Origin: an uncultured Oscillospiraceae bacterium
Lineage (GTDB): Bacteria > Bacillota > Clostridia > Oscillospirales > Acutalibacteraceae
Direction: 5' to 3'
DNA length: 64,000 nucleotides
Assembly (NCBI GenBank): GCA_900541975.1
Contig: UQLR01000003.1
Coordinates: 1-64,000, forward strand
Shown: positions 8,654-17,426 of the stretch, piece after piece
Layout: each line of letters begins with the position of its first letter
How positions within the stretch are numbered: the first letter of the stretch is position 1
The notes under the pieces: generated by a model
Databases searched by the model: none
Told to the model about the DNA's origin: nothing
Seen by the model: only the letters and a program-made list of their open reading frames with translations
Made by a program: the position numbers and the translations under genes

Positions 8654-9730
8654 ATGAAGAAGTATAAGGTTGGTATTATAGGCGCAACAGGCATGGTAGG
8701 GCAGCGCTTTTCCCTGCTTTTAAGCAGGCATCCATGGTTTGAGGTGACAGCGCTTGCAGCCAGCAGCCGTTCTGCGGGAAAGGCATATCAGGATGCTGTG
8801 GGCGAGCGTTGGGCCATGCCGGACCCCATACCGGAAAACATACGGGGCATGCAGGTTTTGGATGCCTCGGAAGTGAAAAAGGTTGCCGGCCTTGTAGATT
8901 TTGTATTCTGTGCAGTGGATATGAAAAAAGATGCAATTAAAATGCTGGAGGAATCTTACGCAAAGGCAGAATGCCCGGTAATTTCCAATAACAGCGCCCA
9001 CCGTGGAACACCGGATGTGCCAATGATTATTCCAGAAATCAACCCGCACCATGCGCAGATTATTCCTGCCCAGAGAAAACGGCTTGGGACGAAAAAAGGC
9101 TTTATAGCGGTTAAATCCAATTGCTCTTTGCAAAGCTATGTTCCCGCGATCGCACCAATTATGGATCTGGGTGTAACAAAAGTACTTGCCTGTACGTATC
9201 AGGCAATATCAGGTGCAGGGAAAACGTTTGAACACTGGCCGGAGATGATAGACAACATTATCCCGTATATTGGCGGGGAAGAAGAAAAATCGGAGCAGGA
9301 GCCCATGAAAATATGGGGGCGTATGGAAAACGGCGTAATTGTCAACGCCCAGGGACCGTGCATTACCTCCCAGTGTCTTCGCGTTCCTGTAAGTGACGGC
9401 CACACGGCTGCCGTTTTTGTATCGCTTGAGAAAAAGGCGTCTATGGAAGAAATTATTTCGAAATGGGAAAGCTATAAGGGCAGACCGCAGGAGCTGAATC
9501 TTCCCAGCGCGCCAAAGCAGTTTTTACATTATTTCAGGGAAAACGACAGGCCGCAAATAAAATTGGAAAGAAATCTGGAAAACGGGATGGCGGTGTCTAT
9601 TGGCCGTCTGCGTGAAGACAGCCAGTATACCATTAAGTTTGTGTGTATGTCCCACAACACGCTCAGAGGGGCCGCAGGCGGTGCGGTGCTGATGGCGGAG
9701 CTTCTCTGTGCAGAAGGCTATATGGACTGA
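8654..9730 (+). CDS. asd: Aspartate-semialdehyde dehydrogenase (archaeal/fungal-like type)
   Basis: It reduces aspartyl phosphate to the semialdehyde, the shared step to lysine, threonine and methionine. The NADPH-binding GATGMVGQRF is at the N-terminus, the catalytic Cys is in KSNCSLQS (about residue 157), and the active-site His is in SDGHTAAV. Its 358 residues and sequence type follow the archaeal/fungal branch. AGGAGG lies seven bases before the ATG. It leads the lysine operon asd-dapA-dapB. Confidence 0.95.
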   Translation: MKKYKVGIIGATGMVGQRFSLLLSRHPWFEVTALAASSRSAGKAYQDAVGERWAMPDPIPENIRGMQVLDASEVKKVAGLVDFVFCAVDMKKDAIKMLEESYAKAECPVISNNSAHRGTPDVPMIIPEINPHHAQIIPAQRKRLGTKKGFIAVKSNCSLQSYVPAIAPIMDLGVTKVLACTYQAISGAGKTFEHWPEMIDNIIPYIGGEEEKSEQEPMKIWGRMENGVIVNAQGPCITSQCLRVPVSDGHTAAVFVSLEKKASMEEIISKWESYKGRPQELNLPSAPKQFLHYFRENDRPQIKLERNLENGMAVSIGRLREDSQYTIKFVCMSHNTLRGAAGGAVLMAELLCAEGYMD

Positions 9731-9770
9731 CCTTGCCTATACGACAGATCAATACGATGGGGGTAATCAG

Positions 9771-10658
9771 ATGAGTAAACCTGTTTTTACAGGCTCCGGC
9801 GTTGCCATAGTAACGCCTATGCATGCCGACGGTTCCATTTATTTTGAAGAATTTGGCAGGCTGATAGATTTTCAGATCGAAAATGGGACAGACGCGATTG
9901 TCGCCTGCGGCACGACAGGCGAATCGGCTGTGCTTAACCATAAAGAGCATTGCGATGTAATTTCCTATGCGGTTGAGCGTGTAAACGGTCGTGTGCCGGT
10001 GATTGCAGGAACCGGCAGCAACGACACAAATTATGCAATAGAGCTTACCAAAGAAGCACAGGCACTGGGCGCAGACGCCATTCTTTCCGTTACGCCCTAT
10101 TACAATAAAACCTCCCAGCAGGGGCTGGTCCGGCATTTTTCCTGTATTGCCGACAGCGTAAATATTCCTGTTATACTGTATAACGTACCCGGCAGAACAG
10201 GCTGCAATATTCAGCCGCAAACGTATGTACCGCTTGCAAAGCACGAAAATATTGTGGCCACCAAAGAGGCCAGTGAAAACATATCGGCAATTGCAAAGAT
10301 TTTTGCATTGTGCGGCGACTCGCTCGACGTGTATTCCGGCGCTGACGACCAGACTGTACCGATTATGTCCCTGGGTGGCTTGGGGGTTATTTCTGTTTTT
10401 GCAAACATTATGCCCCGGCAGATGCACCAGATTACACAACTTATGCTTGATGGAAAGTGCAAAGAGGCAGCCAGGCTCCATTTACAATATTTGGAACTGA
10501 TGAACGCCTTGTTCAGCGACGTAAACCCAATCCCCGTAAAGACTGCCATGAATCTAATGGGCTTTACATGCGGGGAATGCAGGCTGCCGCTTGTGCCTAT
10601 GAGCGCCGGCGCGCTTTCCGGGTTAAAGGAATGCCTTAAAAAGTTTGGATTGCTGTAA
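9771..10658 (+). CDS. dapA: 4-hydroxy-tetrahydrodipicolinate synthase
   Basis: It condenses pyruvate with aspartate semialdehyde, the first committed lysine step. The 295 residues show CGTTGESAVLN (Thr pair of the proton relay), LYNVPGRTGCN (the active-site Tyr) and VATKEASEN with the Schiff-base Lys (about 161). ATG 9771 (MSKPVFTG) follows a GGGGG ribosome site and fits known DapA starts; the in-frame ATG at 9708 lies inside asd. Gap to asd is 40 bases. Confidence 0.97.
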   Translation: MSKPVFTGSGVAIVTPMHADGSIYFEEFGRLIDFQIENGTDAIVACGTTGESAVLNHKEHCDVISYAVERVNGRVPVIAGTGSNDTNYAIELTKEAQALGADAILSVTPYYNKTSQQGLVRHFSCIADSVNIPVILYNVPGRTGCNIQPQTYVPLAKHENIVATKEASENISAIAKIFALCGDSLDVYSGADDQTVPIMSLGGLGVISVFANIMPRQMHQITQLMLDGKCKEAARLHLQYLELMNALFSDVNPIPVKTAMNLMGFTCGECRLPLVPMSAGALSGLKECLKKFGLL

Positions 10659-10690
10659 AATCCCGTGTGATTTGGGCGGAGGATGAAGAA

Positions 10691-11449
10691 ATGACAAGGA
10701 TAATTTTAAGCGGCTGTAATGGAAAGATGGGGCAAACGATTGTCCGTGCTGTGGATCAAAGGGAAGATGCTGTGATCGTTGCCGGGGTAGATATTTTTAC
10801 CTCCTGCGGGTATGACTTCCCTGTATTTGACGATTTTTCAAAAATAGATATAAACGCAGATGTAATCATAGATTTTTCAAACCCTTCTACGCTTGACGGT
10901 TTGCTTTCTTATGCATGCGGGCATACAACGCCGGCGGTGATTTGTACAACGGGGTATTCCGCCGCGCAGGTGGCAAGTATAAAAAAAGCGGCTGAAACAG
11001 TCGCCATTTTTTATTCAGGCAATATGTCGCTTGGCATCAATCTTTTAATTGCTCTGTCCAAAAAAGCGGCCGCCGTATTTGGCCGGGAATTTGATATAGA
11101 AATTATAGAAAAACACCATAACCAGAAAATTGATGCTCCAAGCGGCACGGCCTTGATGATTGCAGACGGCATTTCTTCCGTTATGGAAAAAGAGCCGCAG
11201 TATGTGTATGACCGCCATTCTTACAGAAAGAAAAGGGAAAAAAATGAAATTGGAATTCACACAGTGCGCGGCGGTACCATTGTCGGCGAGCATGAGGTTT
11301 TGTTTGCAGGGCACGACGAGGTGCTTGCCATTAAACATCAGGCGCAGTCCAAAGAGGTATTTGCAACCGGAGCGGTCAATGCCTCTGTGTTTTTAAATGG
11401 AAGGGCTGCGGGCATGTACGATATGGCAGACCTGCTGGCGGCAAAATAA
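10691..11449 (+). CDS. dapB: 4-hydroxy-tetrahydrodipicolinate reductase
   Basis: It reduces the DapA product with NAD(P)H. The N-terminal ILSGCNGKMGQ is the nucleotide-binding loop; the signature EIIEKHHNQKIDAPSGTAL holds the catalytic His/Lys pair, and VRGGTIVGEHEV follows. The 252 residues are normal. ATG 10691 has GGAGG (10678-10682) eight bases upstream; an in-frame GTG at 10667 is unlikely. It is third in the lysine operon. Confidence 0.97.
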   Translation: MTRIILSGCNGKMGQTIVRAVDQREDAVIVAGVDIFTSCGYDFPVFDDFSKIDINADVIIDFSNPSTLDGLLSYACGHTTPAVICTTGYSAAQVASIKKAAETVAIFYSGNMSLGINLLIALSKKAAAVFGREFDIEIIEKHHNQKIDAPSGTALMIADGISSVMEKEPQYVYDRHSYRKKREKNEIGIHTVRGGTIVGEHEVLFAGHDEVLAIKHQAQSKEVFATGAVNASVFLNGRAAGMYDMADLLAAK

Positions 11450-11472
11450 ACTGGAAAGGATTGTGGCCTTTT

Positions 11473-11928
11473 ATGAATCCTGTTGTCAATGTATCTGACG
11501 AAATTACCCTGGTATCGCTGCATGACATTCCTGCCAATATGCAGCAAATTGCAGATATTTTTGAGAAAATTGCATCCATGGGAATAGACGTAGATATGAT
11601 ATCCCTTTCACCGGTGCAGAGCGCATCAACTAGTCTGTCCTTTACCATCAGAGACGCAGATTTGATCAAACTGCTGGAATTTACCTCCGGGCTGCAGGGC
11701 GGAAGGGTCAAGCCGATTGTCAGCAGCGGGAACTATATTGTTTCTGTGCTTGACAAACAGATGGAAAATACCCCTGGTATTGCTGCAAAAATATTCAGAG
11801 CGGTGGCGGACGTCAATACGGACATACGCGTTATATCCACTTCAGAGGTGCAAATTTCCCTGCTTGTTACAAAAGCAGATTTTGACGCGGTATATGAATC
11901 CATTTTAAACTGCGTAAAGACAATTTAA
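11473..11928 (+). CDS. Free-standing tandem ACT-domain protein of the lysine operon
   Basis: The 151-residue protein consists only of two ACT modules (about 10-72 and 84-148). The second reads NTPGIAAKIFRAVADVNTDI and then VISTSEVQISLLV, which closely follows the regulatory end of aspartokinases; the first has FEKIASMGIDVDMISLS. There is no kinase domain. It follows dapB by 23 bases and is last before a terminator. I infer an allosteric subunit or sensor for the aspartate pathway, perhaps binding lysine; a partner kinase is not in the window. The start is ATG 11473 (AAAGGA 13 bases upstream) or TTG 11461. Confidence 0.85.
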   Translation: MNPVVNVSDEITLVSLHDIPANMQQIADIFEKIASMGIDVDMISLSPVQSASTSLSFTIRDADLIKLLEFTSGLQGGRVKPIVSSGNYIVSVLDKQMENTPGIAAKIFRAVADVNTDIRVISTSEVQISLLVTKADFDAVYESILNCVKTI

Positions 11929-11942
11929 AATATCAGGACACA

Positions 11943-12003
11943 GGGGCGGGAAAAGGCTCCGGCCTTGTAGAATATACTGGCCGGCTGTTCCCCCCTTTTT
12001 TTA
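11943..12003 (+). terminator. Terminator of the asd-dap operon
   Basis: A GC-rich hairpin (GGGAA...CCGGCC with GGCCGG...TTCCC, loop of about 14 bases) is followed by a run of T from 11996. Confidence 0.85.
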
Positions 12004-12038
12004 TTATAAAAGAATATAAAAGGAAGGGAAAAGACGAT

Positions 12039-14225
12039 ATGGCAAAAAAGGAAAAAAACAAACCGCAGGGAGAAAAGGAAAGCACGGCTGTTTTGGCGCA
12101 AACAGCGGTAAAGCAGCGCTTTACAATGCCGTATAACAACCGGGAATTAAGCTGGATGGATTTTAATATTCGCGTTTTGGAAGAAGCAACAGAAAAAGAA
12201 AACCCTGTTTTGGAGCGAGTAAAATTTTTATCCATTACAGCTTCCAATTTAGATGAGTTTTTTATGGTGCGCGTTGCGGGAATTATGGAACAGATTCATC
12301 AGGGCTATACGCATCCGGACCCGGCCGGGCTGACCCCGGTGCAGCAAATGGAAAAACTTTCTGTAAAAATACATGATTTTTCCAAAAAACAGTACTCCTG
12401 CTTAAACCGTTCTATTTTGCCAGTGCTTAGAAACAACGGGCTTGCCTTTTTAAAAATTAAAGAGCTCAACGAAAAACAGATGAAATTTATCGACGCGTAT
12501 TTTGAAAGGCTTGTTTTTCCCGTGCTGACGCCAATGGCGGTTGATACCAGCCGTCCGTTTCCGCTTTTGGCAAATAAAAGCCTGAATATCGCGGTACGCT
12601 TAACAGATATGGAGGAAGAATCCGTATTTGCGGTGATTCAGGTTCCGTCTATTCTGCCGCGTTTTCTGGAGTTGCCTTCCTCTGAGGGCAGGGCCTTTAT
12701 CCTGCTGGAAAATATTATTATGCATAAGCTTGAGGAGCTTTTTGAGCTTTACAACATAAAAGCCTTTTGCCCGTTTCGTATTACGCGGGATTCAGATTTG
12801 GATATTGATGAGGAAACGGACGATTTAATGGAGGAGATACAAAAATCTATCAAAAAGAGAAAACGCGGTAAGCCTGTACGTTTGGAAATTTACCGCAAGT
12901 GCGACAGCGAGCTGAAAAATTTTCTGATCGATATGCTGGATGTCGAGCCACAGGAGGTTTATGAGCAATCCGGTCCGCTCGACCTTACGTTTTTATCGAA
13001 GTTTGCAGGGATCGAAGGCTGCGACCATCTTCGCTTTGAGCCGATCGTGCCGGTTTCCCCTCCTGCAGATTTTTATGGCTGTGACGATATTTTTGAGGCA
13101 ATCCGTGAAAGAGACCGCATGGTGCACCACCCATATGAGAGCTTTGACAGTGTACTGCGCTTTGTCAAAACAGCAGCCGACGATCCAAATGTTCTGGCAA
13201 TCAAGCAAACGCTTTACCGTGTAAGCGGCAACTCTCCAATTATTGCGGCGCTGATCAGAGCGGCGGAAAACGGAAAACAGGTAACCGTACTGGTTGAACT
13301 GAAGGCGCGGTTTGACGAAGAAAACAATATCCACTGGGCCAAAAAACTGGAAAAAGCGGGCTGCCATGTGATTTATGGTCTTACCGGGCTTAAAACGCAT
13401 TGTAAAATATGTTTGGTCGTCCGGCGCGAACATAACGCAATCCGCCGATATCTGCACATGGGTACAGGCAACTATAACGATATTACCGCGCGCCTTTATA
13501 CAGACATCGGCATGTTTACCTGTAAAGAAGCGTATGGAACCGATGCGTCGTCCCTGTTCAATGTTTTGACAGGATATTCCCTTCCCCCGGAGTATAATAA
13601 GTTTATCGTCGCCCCTACGGGTATGCGCAAATTTTTTGAGGATATGATAAAAAAAGAAACGCTCAATGCAAAGCAGGGGCTGCCTTCCGGAATTACGGCA
13701 AAGGTCAATTCACTGGTAGATCCTTCGATTATTGAACTCTTATATAAAGCTTCGCAGGCGGGCGTGAAAATTAAACTGATTATCAGGGGGATCTGTTGCC
13801 TGATCCCGGGGATTAAAGGCGTCAGTGACAACATCAGCGTGCATAGTATTGTGGGGCAGTTGCTGGAACACAGCCGTATTTTTAAATTTGAAAATGCGGG
13901 CGACCCGGTTGTATACATGGGCAGTGCAGACTGGATGCAAAGAAACCTGGACAAGCGTGTGGAGCTGGTTTTTCCTGTGGAGGATGAACTGCTGAAAAAG
14001 CGTGGTTTTGCTATTTTAGATCTTATGCTGAAAGATACGGTCAATGCAAGAATTCAGCTTTCAGACACGGCTTATCTGCATATTGATAAGCGCGGCAAAC
14101 GGGTGGTTAATTCCCAGACGCAATTTTCCCAGCTTGCCAAGAAAGAGCAGCGCAGTGTAAAAAGGATGAAAGAGAGCAAGACAATCGGAACGCCTATTTT
14201 GCCAAAACATGCGCAGCAAAAATAA
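12039..14225 (+). CDS. ppk1: Polyphosphate kinase 1
   Basis: PPK1 makes inorganic polyphosphate from ATP reversibly. The 728 residues show the full family layout: N-domain with LSWMDFNIRVL, SITASNLDEFFMVRV in the head region, catalytic domains with the phospho-accepting His in LKTHCKICLV and the second conserved His in YLHMGTGNYND, and the Arg-rich RYLHMGTGN loop. The start is preceded by AGGAAGGG. It has its own terminator upstream and is followed 25 bases later by a phosphofructokinase. Confidence 0.97.
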   Translation: MAKKEKNKPQGEKESTAVLAQTAVKQRFTMPYNNRELSWMDFNIRVLEEATEKENPVLERVKFLSITASNLDEFFMVRVAGIMEQIHQGYTHPDPAGLTPVQQMEKLSVKIHDFSKKQYSCLNRSILPVLRNNGLAFLKIKELNEKQMKFIDAYFERLVFPVLTPMAVDTSRPFPLLANKSLNIAVRLTDMEEESVFAVIQVPSILPRFLELPSSEGRAFILLENIIMHKLEELFELYNIKAFCPFRITRDSDLDIDEETDDLMEEIQKSIKKRKRGKPVRLEIYRKCDSELKNFLIDMLDVEPQEVYEQSGPLDLTFLSKFAGIEGCDHLRFEPIVPVSPPADFYGCDDIFEAIRERDRMVHHPYESFDSVLRFVKTAADDPNVLAIKQTLYRVSGNSPIIAALIRAAENGKQVTVLVELKARFDEENNIHWAKKLEKAGCHVIYGLTGLKTHCKICLVVRREHNAIRRYLHMGTGNYNDITARLYTDIGMFTCKEAYGTDASSLFNVLTGYSLPPEYNKFIVAPTGMRKFFEDMIKKETLNAKQGLPSGITAKVNSLVDPSIIELLYKASQAGVKIKLIIRGICCLIPGIKGVSDNISVHSIVGQLLEHSRIFKFENAGDPVVYMGSADWMQRNLDKRVELVFPVEDELLKKRGFAILDLMLKDTVNARIQLSDTAYLHIDKRGKRVVNSQTQFSQLAKKEQRSVKRMKESKTIGTPILPKHAQQK

Positions 14226-14250
14226 GATCAAAGATGAAGGACGTGATACA

Positions 14251-15330
14251 GTGAAAAGAATTGGTATTTTAACAAGCGGCGGGGACTGTCAGGGGCTTAA
14301 CGCTTCCATACGGGGTGTGGCAAAGGCTTTATATGCCCATTACGGGTCGGACGGTATTGAAATATATGGGATTATTGACGGTTACCGCGGATTGATTTAT
14401 GGCGAATACAGGCAGATGAAACAAGAGGATTTTTCCGGTATCCTTACCCGCGGCGGAACTATTCTTGGCACGTCCAGGCAACCTTTTAAACTGATGCGCG
14501 TTGTGGACGAAAACAGCGTAGATAAGGTCAAAGCCATGAAGGAGCATTACAAAGAACTTAAGTTGGACTGCTTGGTGATTCTGGGTGGAAACGGCACACA
14601 GAAAACGGCCAACCTGCTGTGTGAAGAAGGCTTAAATGTTGTGTCTTTACCCAAAACCATTGACAATGACCTTTGGGGGACAGATATGACGTTTGGGTTC
14701 CAAAGCGCTGTTGATATTGCAACCAATGTAATCGACTGCATTCATACAACGGCAACTTCGCACGGCAGAGTGTTTATTGTAGAGGTTATGGGGCATAAGG
14801 TTGGATGGCTTACCCTGTACGCCGGTATTGCGGGCGGAGCAGACATTATTTTGATTCCAGAAATTCCATACGATATACAGTCTGTCATTCAGACCGTAAA
14901 AGCCAGAACGGGCAGTGGGAAAAATTTCTCTATTCTGGCTGTAGCGGAAGGCGCCATTTCCAAAGAGCTTGCAGCACTGCCTAAAAAGAAAAAGAAAGCG
15001 GCGATAGCAGAGCTTGCCTATCCCTCTGTTTCCTATAAAATTGCCTATGAAATTGAACAGGCAACCGGGCAGGAAACAAGGGTTACGGTTCCGGGCCATT
15101 TTCAGCGCGGCGGCAGCCCATGCCCCTATGACAGGGTGCTCTCTACGCGCTTTGGCGCGGCGGCAGCCCAGCTGATTATTCAGGAAAAGTACGGCAATAT
15201 GGTGTCGCTGATTAACAATCAGGTTGTTCCCGTGCCGTTAAACCAGATTGCCGGAAAGCTGAAGGCGGTTCCTGTGGACAGCGATATTATCCAGACAGCC
15301 AGGCAGATTGGTATTACATTTGGCGAATAA
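14251..15330 (+). CDS. pfkA: 6-phosphofructokinase (phosphoryl donor uncertain)
   Basis: It phosphorylates fructose 6-phosphate in glycolysis. Family motifs are LTSGGDCQGLNA (phosphate loop), GGNGTQKTA (aligned with GGDGS), LPKTIDNDLWGTD and HFQRGGSPCPYDR. The Gly after GGN is the residue usually found in ATP enzymes, while Lys in PKTIDND is the residue typical of PPi and some actinobacterial-type enzymes, so the donor cannot be fixed from sequence. I use GTG 14251 with AAGGA nine bases upstream; 359 residues. Its place after ppk1 is suggestive of phosphate-energy handling. Confidence 0.9.
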   Translation: MKRIGILTSGGDCQGLNASIRGVAKALYAHYGSDGIEIYGIIDGYRGLIYGEYRQMKQEDFSGILTRGGTILGTSRQPFKLMRVVDENSVDKVKAMKEHYKELKLDCLVILGGNGTQKTANLLCEEGLNVVSLPKTIDNDLWGTDMTFGFQSAVDIATNVIDCIHTTATSHGRVFIVEVMGHKVGWLTLYAGIAGGADIILIPEIPYDIQSVIQTVKARTGSGKNFSILAVAEGAISKELAALPKKKKKAAIAELAYPSVSYKIAYEIEQATGQETRVTVPGHFQRGGSPCPYDRVLSTRFGAAAAQLIIQEKYGNMVSLINNQVVPVPLNQIAGKLKAVPVDSDIIQTARQIGITFGE

Positions 15331-15345
15331 AAGGAGGCAGATTAT

Positions 15346-15855
15346 ATGGCGGATTATGCGGCGAATCCTGCAAAAACCGGCGCGCGCGGCAAAGCGGACG
15401 ATGTGGAAATTATCCAGCAGGAAAGAAAACGCTGGCTGTTTTTCGGCCTGCCGTTTACGTTTACAAAATACACCCTTACCAACAGAAAACTTTTGATAAA
15501 CGAAGGGCTTCTGACAAGTAAAGAAAACGAAATTCTGCTTTACCGCGTGCTGGATATTACACTGCAACGCACACTTTTGCAGAAAATGTTTGGGCTGGGT
15601 ACGGTGGTTGTAGAATCCCAGGACAGGTTCCAGCCGCACTTGGTCGTTAAAAATATTAAAAACTCCCAGATGTTTAAAAACAATCTTTCAGATGCCGTTG
15701 AAGAGGAAAAAATAAGGCTTCACATGCGCAGAGGGGAAATTATAGGCGACGACCACGGCCCGTATGATTCAGAAACGTGCGACCATAATGACGCCTTCCC
15801 CGATGCAGTGGATGATTCGTTTCACGACGGCTTTGACGGGGGCTCGCCGCAATAA
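15346..15855 (+). CDS. Bacterial PH-domain protein, unknown role
   Basis: The 169-residue protein has one bacterial pleckstrin-homology-like (bPH_2) domain, about residues 28-110: FTFTKYTLTNRKLLINEGLL then YRVLDITLQRTLLQKMFGLG, the usual strand pattern of DUF304 proteins. No TM helix is visible. The tail (about 125-169) is acidic and His/Asp-rich (DDHGP...DHNDAFPDAVDDSFHDGFDGG), which could be disordered or metal-binding. AAGGAGG precedes the ATG and it follows pfkA by 15 bases. Confidence 0.8.
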   Translation: MADYAANPAKTGARGKADDVEIIQQERKRWLFFGLPFTFTKYTLTNRKLLINEGLLTSKENEILLYRVLDITLQRTLLQKMFGLGTVVVESQDRFQPHLVVKNIKNSQMFKNNLSDAVEEEKIRLHMRRGEIIGDDHGPYDSETCDHNDAFPDAVDDSFHDGFDGGSPQ

Positions 15856-15948
15856 GCGCCGCTCTGCCCGATATGTGGGAAAAACGCCTGTACACGCAAC
15901 CCGCCGCTCCGGCATAGAATGTAATAAAAAAGGAGCGAGGTGATATAT

Positions 15949-16179
15949 GTGGGCAAGCAGTTAATTATGCTGACTTCCATCACATATGCAATGAAGGGAA
16001 GGTCTATTCTGTTAAAGCATGGTATAGCCGCCGATATAGAGAGAACGCCGAAACAGGGCGAGGCAAACAGTTGCGGTTACAGCCTTTACGTACCCACACG
16101 GACAGATGAAGCAGAAAAAATTCTTATAAACAACGGTATAACCGTTCTTGGCCGAATAAGCAGGGAGGTTGTGCCGTGA
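15949..16179 (+). CDS. DUF3343 putative sulfur/selenium carrier
   Basis: This 76-residue protein belongs to the DUF3343 group (Pfam name: putative Se/S carrier protein-like). The signature is SITYAMKGRSILLKHGI followed by a Cys-Gly motif (NSCGYSLYVP, Cys about 43) and a C-terminal helix-strand EKILINNGI. The Cys could carry a persulfide or selenide. I choose GTG 15949, six bases after GAGGTG; GTG 15940 is the other option. Its stop overlaps by four bases with the cysteine desulfurase start, so translation is probably coupled. Confidence 0.85.
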   Translation: MGKQLIMLTSITYAMKGRSILLKHGIAADIERTPKQGEANSCGYSLYVPTRTDEAEKILINNGITVLGRISREVVP

Positions 16180-17333
16180 TCTATCTTGACAACGCGGCAA
16201 CGACCTTTCCAAAGCCGCCGTCGGTTACAGCAGCGGTTCACGAAGCGTTAAAAAATTACGGAGCAAATCCCGGGCGCAGCGGCCACAGACTTTCTATGAG
16301 ATCTGCAAAAGAAATATACGATTGCAGGGTAAAGGCCGCGGCGCTTTTTAATGCAGAAAAAGAAGAAAATGTCGTTTTTACGCTGAATTGTACGCATTCT
16401 ATCAATATTGTTTTAAAAGGGCTTCTGAAAAGCGGGGATCATGTAGTATGCTCGAATCTGGAGCATAATTCTGTTATCCGGCCGCTGACGGAACTTGAAA
16501 AGAAAGGCATAACCTTTACGCAGGCTACCGTTTATCCGGGGGACAACGATAAAACGGTAGACGCTTTTCGCAATGCATTAAATGGTAAGACAAAACTTGT
16601 TGTATGCACGCACGCTTCCAATGTTTGGGGTGTGCGCCTGCCCGTCGAGCGCCTGACCGCCCTGTGCCACGAATATGGCATACAGATTCTGGTCGATTGT
16701 GCGCAAACGGCGGGAACCATCCCAATTGATTTACAGGAAAATAAAATAGATTATTTATGTACCGCCGGGCATAAAGGCTTGTATGGGCCAATGGGAACAG
16801 GGCTTCTCATTACGGCAAACAGCGACCAGATTTCTTCGTTTATGCAGGGCGGCACCGGCAGCAGTTCCATTTCTTTTGAGCATCCGGCGATTATGCCGGA
16901 CAAATTTGAAAGCGGTACCCCCAATTTACCGGGGATTGCAGGGCTGAAAGCCGGTATAGAATTTGTATCCAGAATCAAAGAGAAAACAATTGCGTCGCAT
17001 GAGATGGCGCTCATTCGGCGTTTATATGATAAACTGGCAAATCTTTCTTTTGTCAGGCTTTATACAAAAAAACCAGATCTTGGCCATTTTTCACCTGTTT
17101 TATCGTTTAATGTCCAGGGGATGGACAGCGAAACAGTCGCAGAGCATTTAAACCGCCATTACGATATTGCGCTGCGTGCCGGGTTGCACTGTGCGCCGGT
17201 TGCGCATGCAGCCTTTGGTACGTTGGAAACAGGCGCGGTGCGCGTAAGCCCTTCCTATTTTTCCAATGCGGCGCAGATTGACCGTTTGGCCTTTGCGGTT
17301 ATGCAGATGAAGCAAAGGTTACAAAAAAGTTAA
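16176..17333 (+). CDS. Cysteine desulfurase family protein (TIGR01977-like)
   Basis: This class V aminotransferase-fold PLP enzyme of 385 residues releases sulfur (or selenium) from cysteine as an enzyme-bound persulfide. Visible are YLDNAATTFPKP, DCAQTAGT (PLP contact), the Schiff-base Lys in TAGHKGLYGPMGTG and the catalytic Cys in RAGLHCAPVAHAAFG. The GTG start at 16176 overlaps the end of the DUF3343 gene (GTGA). The pair is a known neighbourhood in Firmicutes, often beside selenium genes; none are seen here. Confidence 0.92.
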   Translation: MIYLDNAATTFPKPPSVTAAVHEALKNYGANPGRSGHRLSMRSAKEIYDCRVKAAALFNAEKEENVVFTLNCTHSINIVLKGLLKSGDHVVCSNLEHNSVIRPLTELEKKGITFTQATVYPGDNDKTVDAFRNALNGKTKLVVCTHASNVWGVRLPVERLTALCHEYGIQILVDCAQTAGTIPIDLQENKIDYLCTAGHKGLYGPMGTGLLITANSDQISSFMQGGTGSSSISFEHPAIMPDKFESGTPNLPGIAGLKAGIEFVSRIKEKTIASHEMALIRRLYDKLANLSFVRLYTKKPDLGHFSPVLSFNVQGMDSETVAEHLNRHYDIALRAGLHCAPVAHAAFGTLETGAVRVSPSYFSNAAQIDRLAFAVMQMKQRLQKS

Positions 17334-17426
17334 AAAACAGTTAAAAAGGTATTTCCATTAGAGGGGATATATGTTAAAATAAATCAAAGATACAGGGATT
17401 TTAACAAAACCGGAAGGAAGAAAAAT

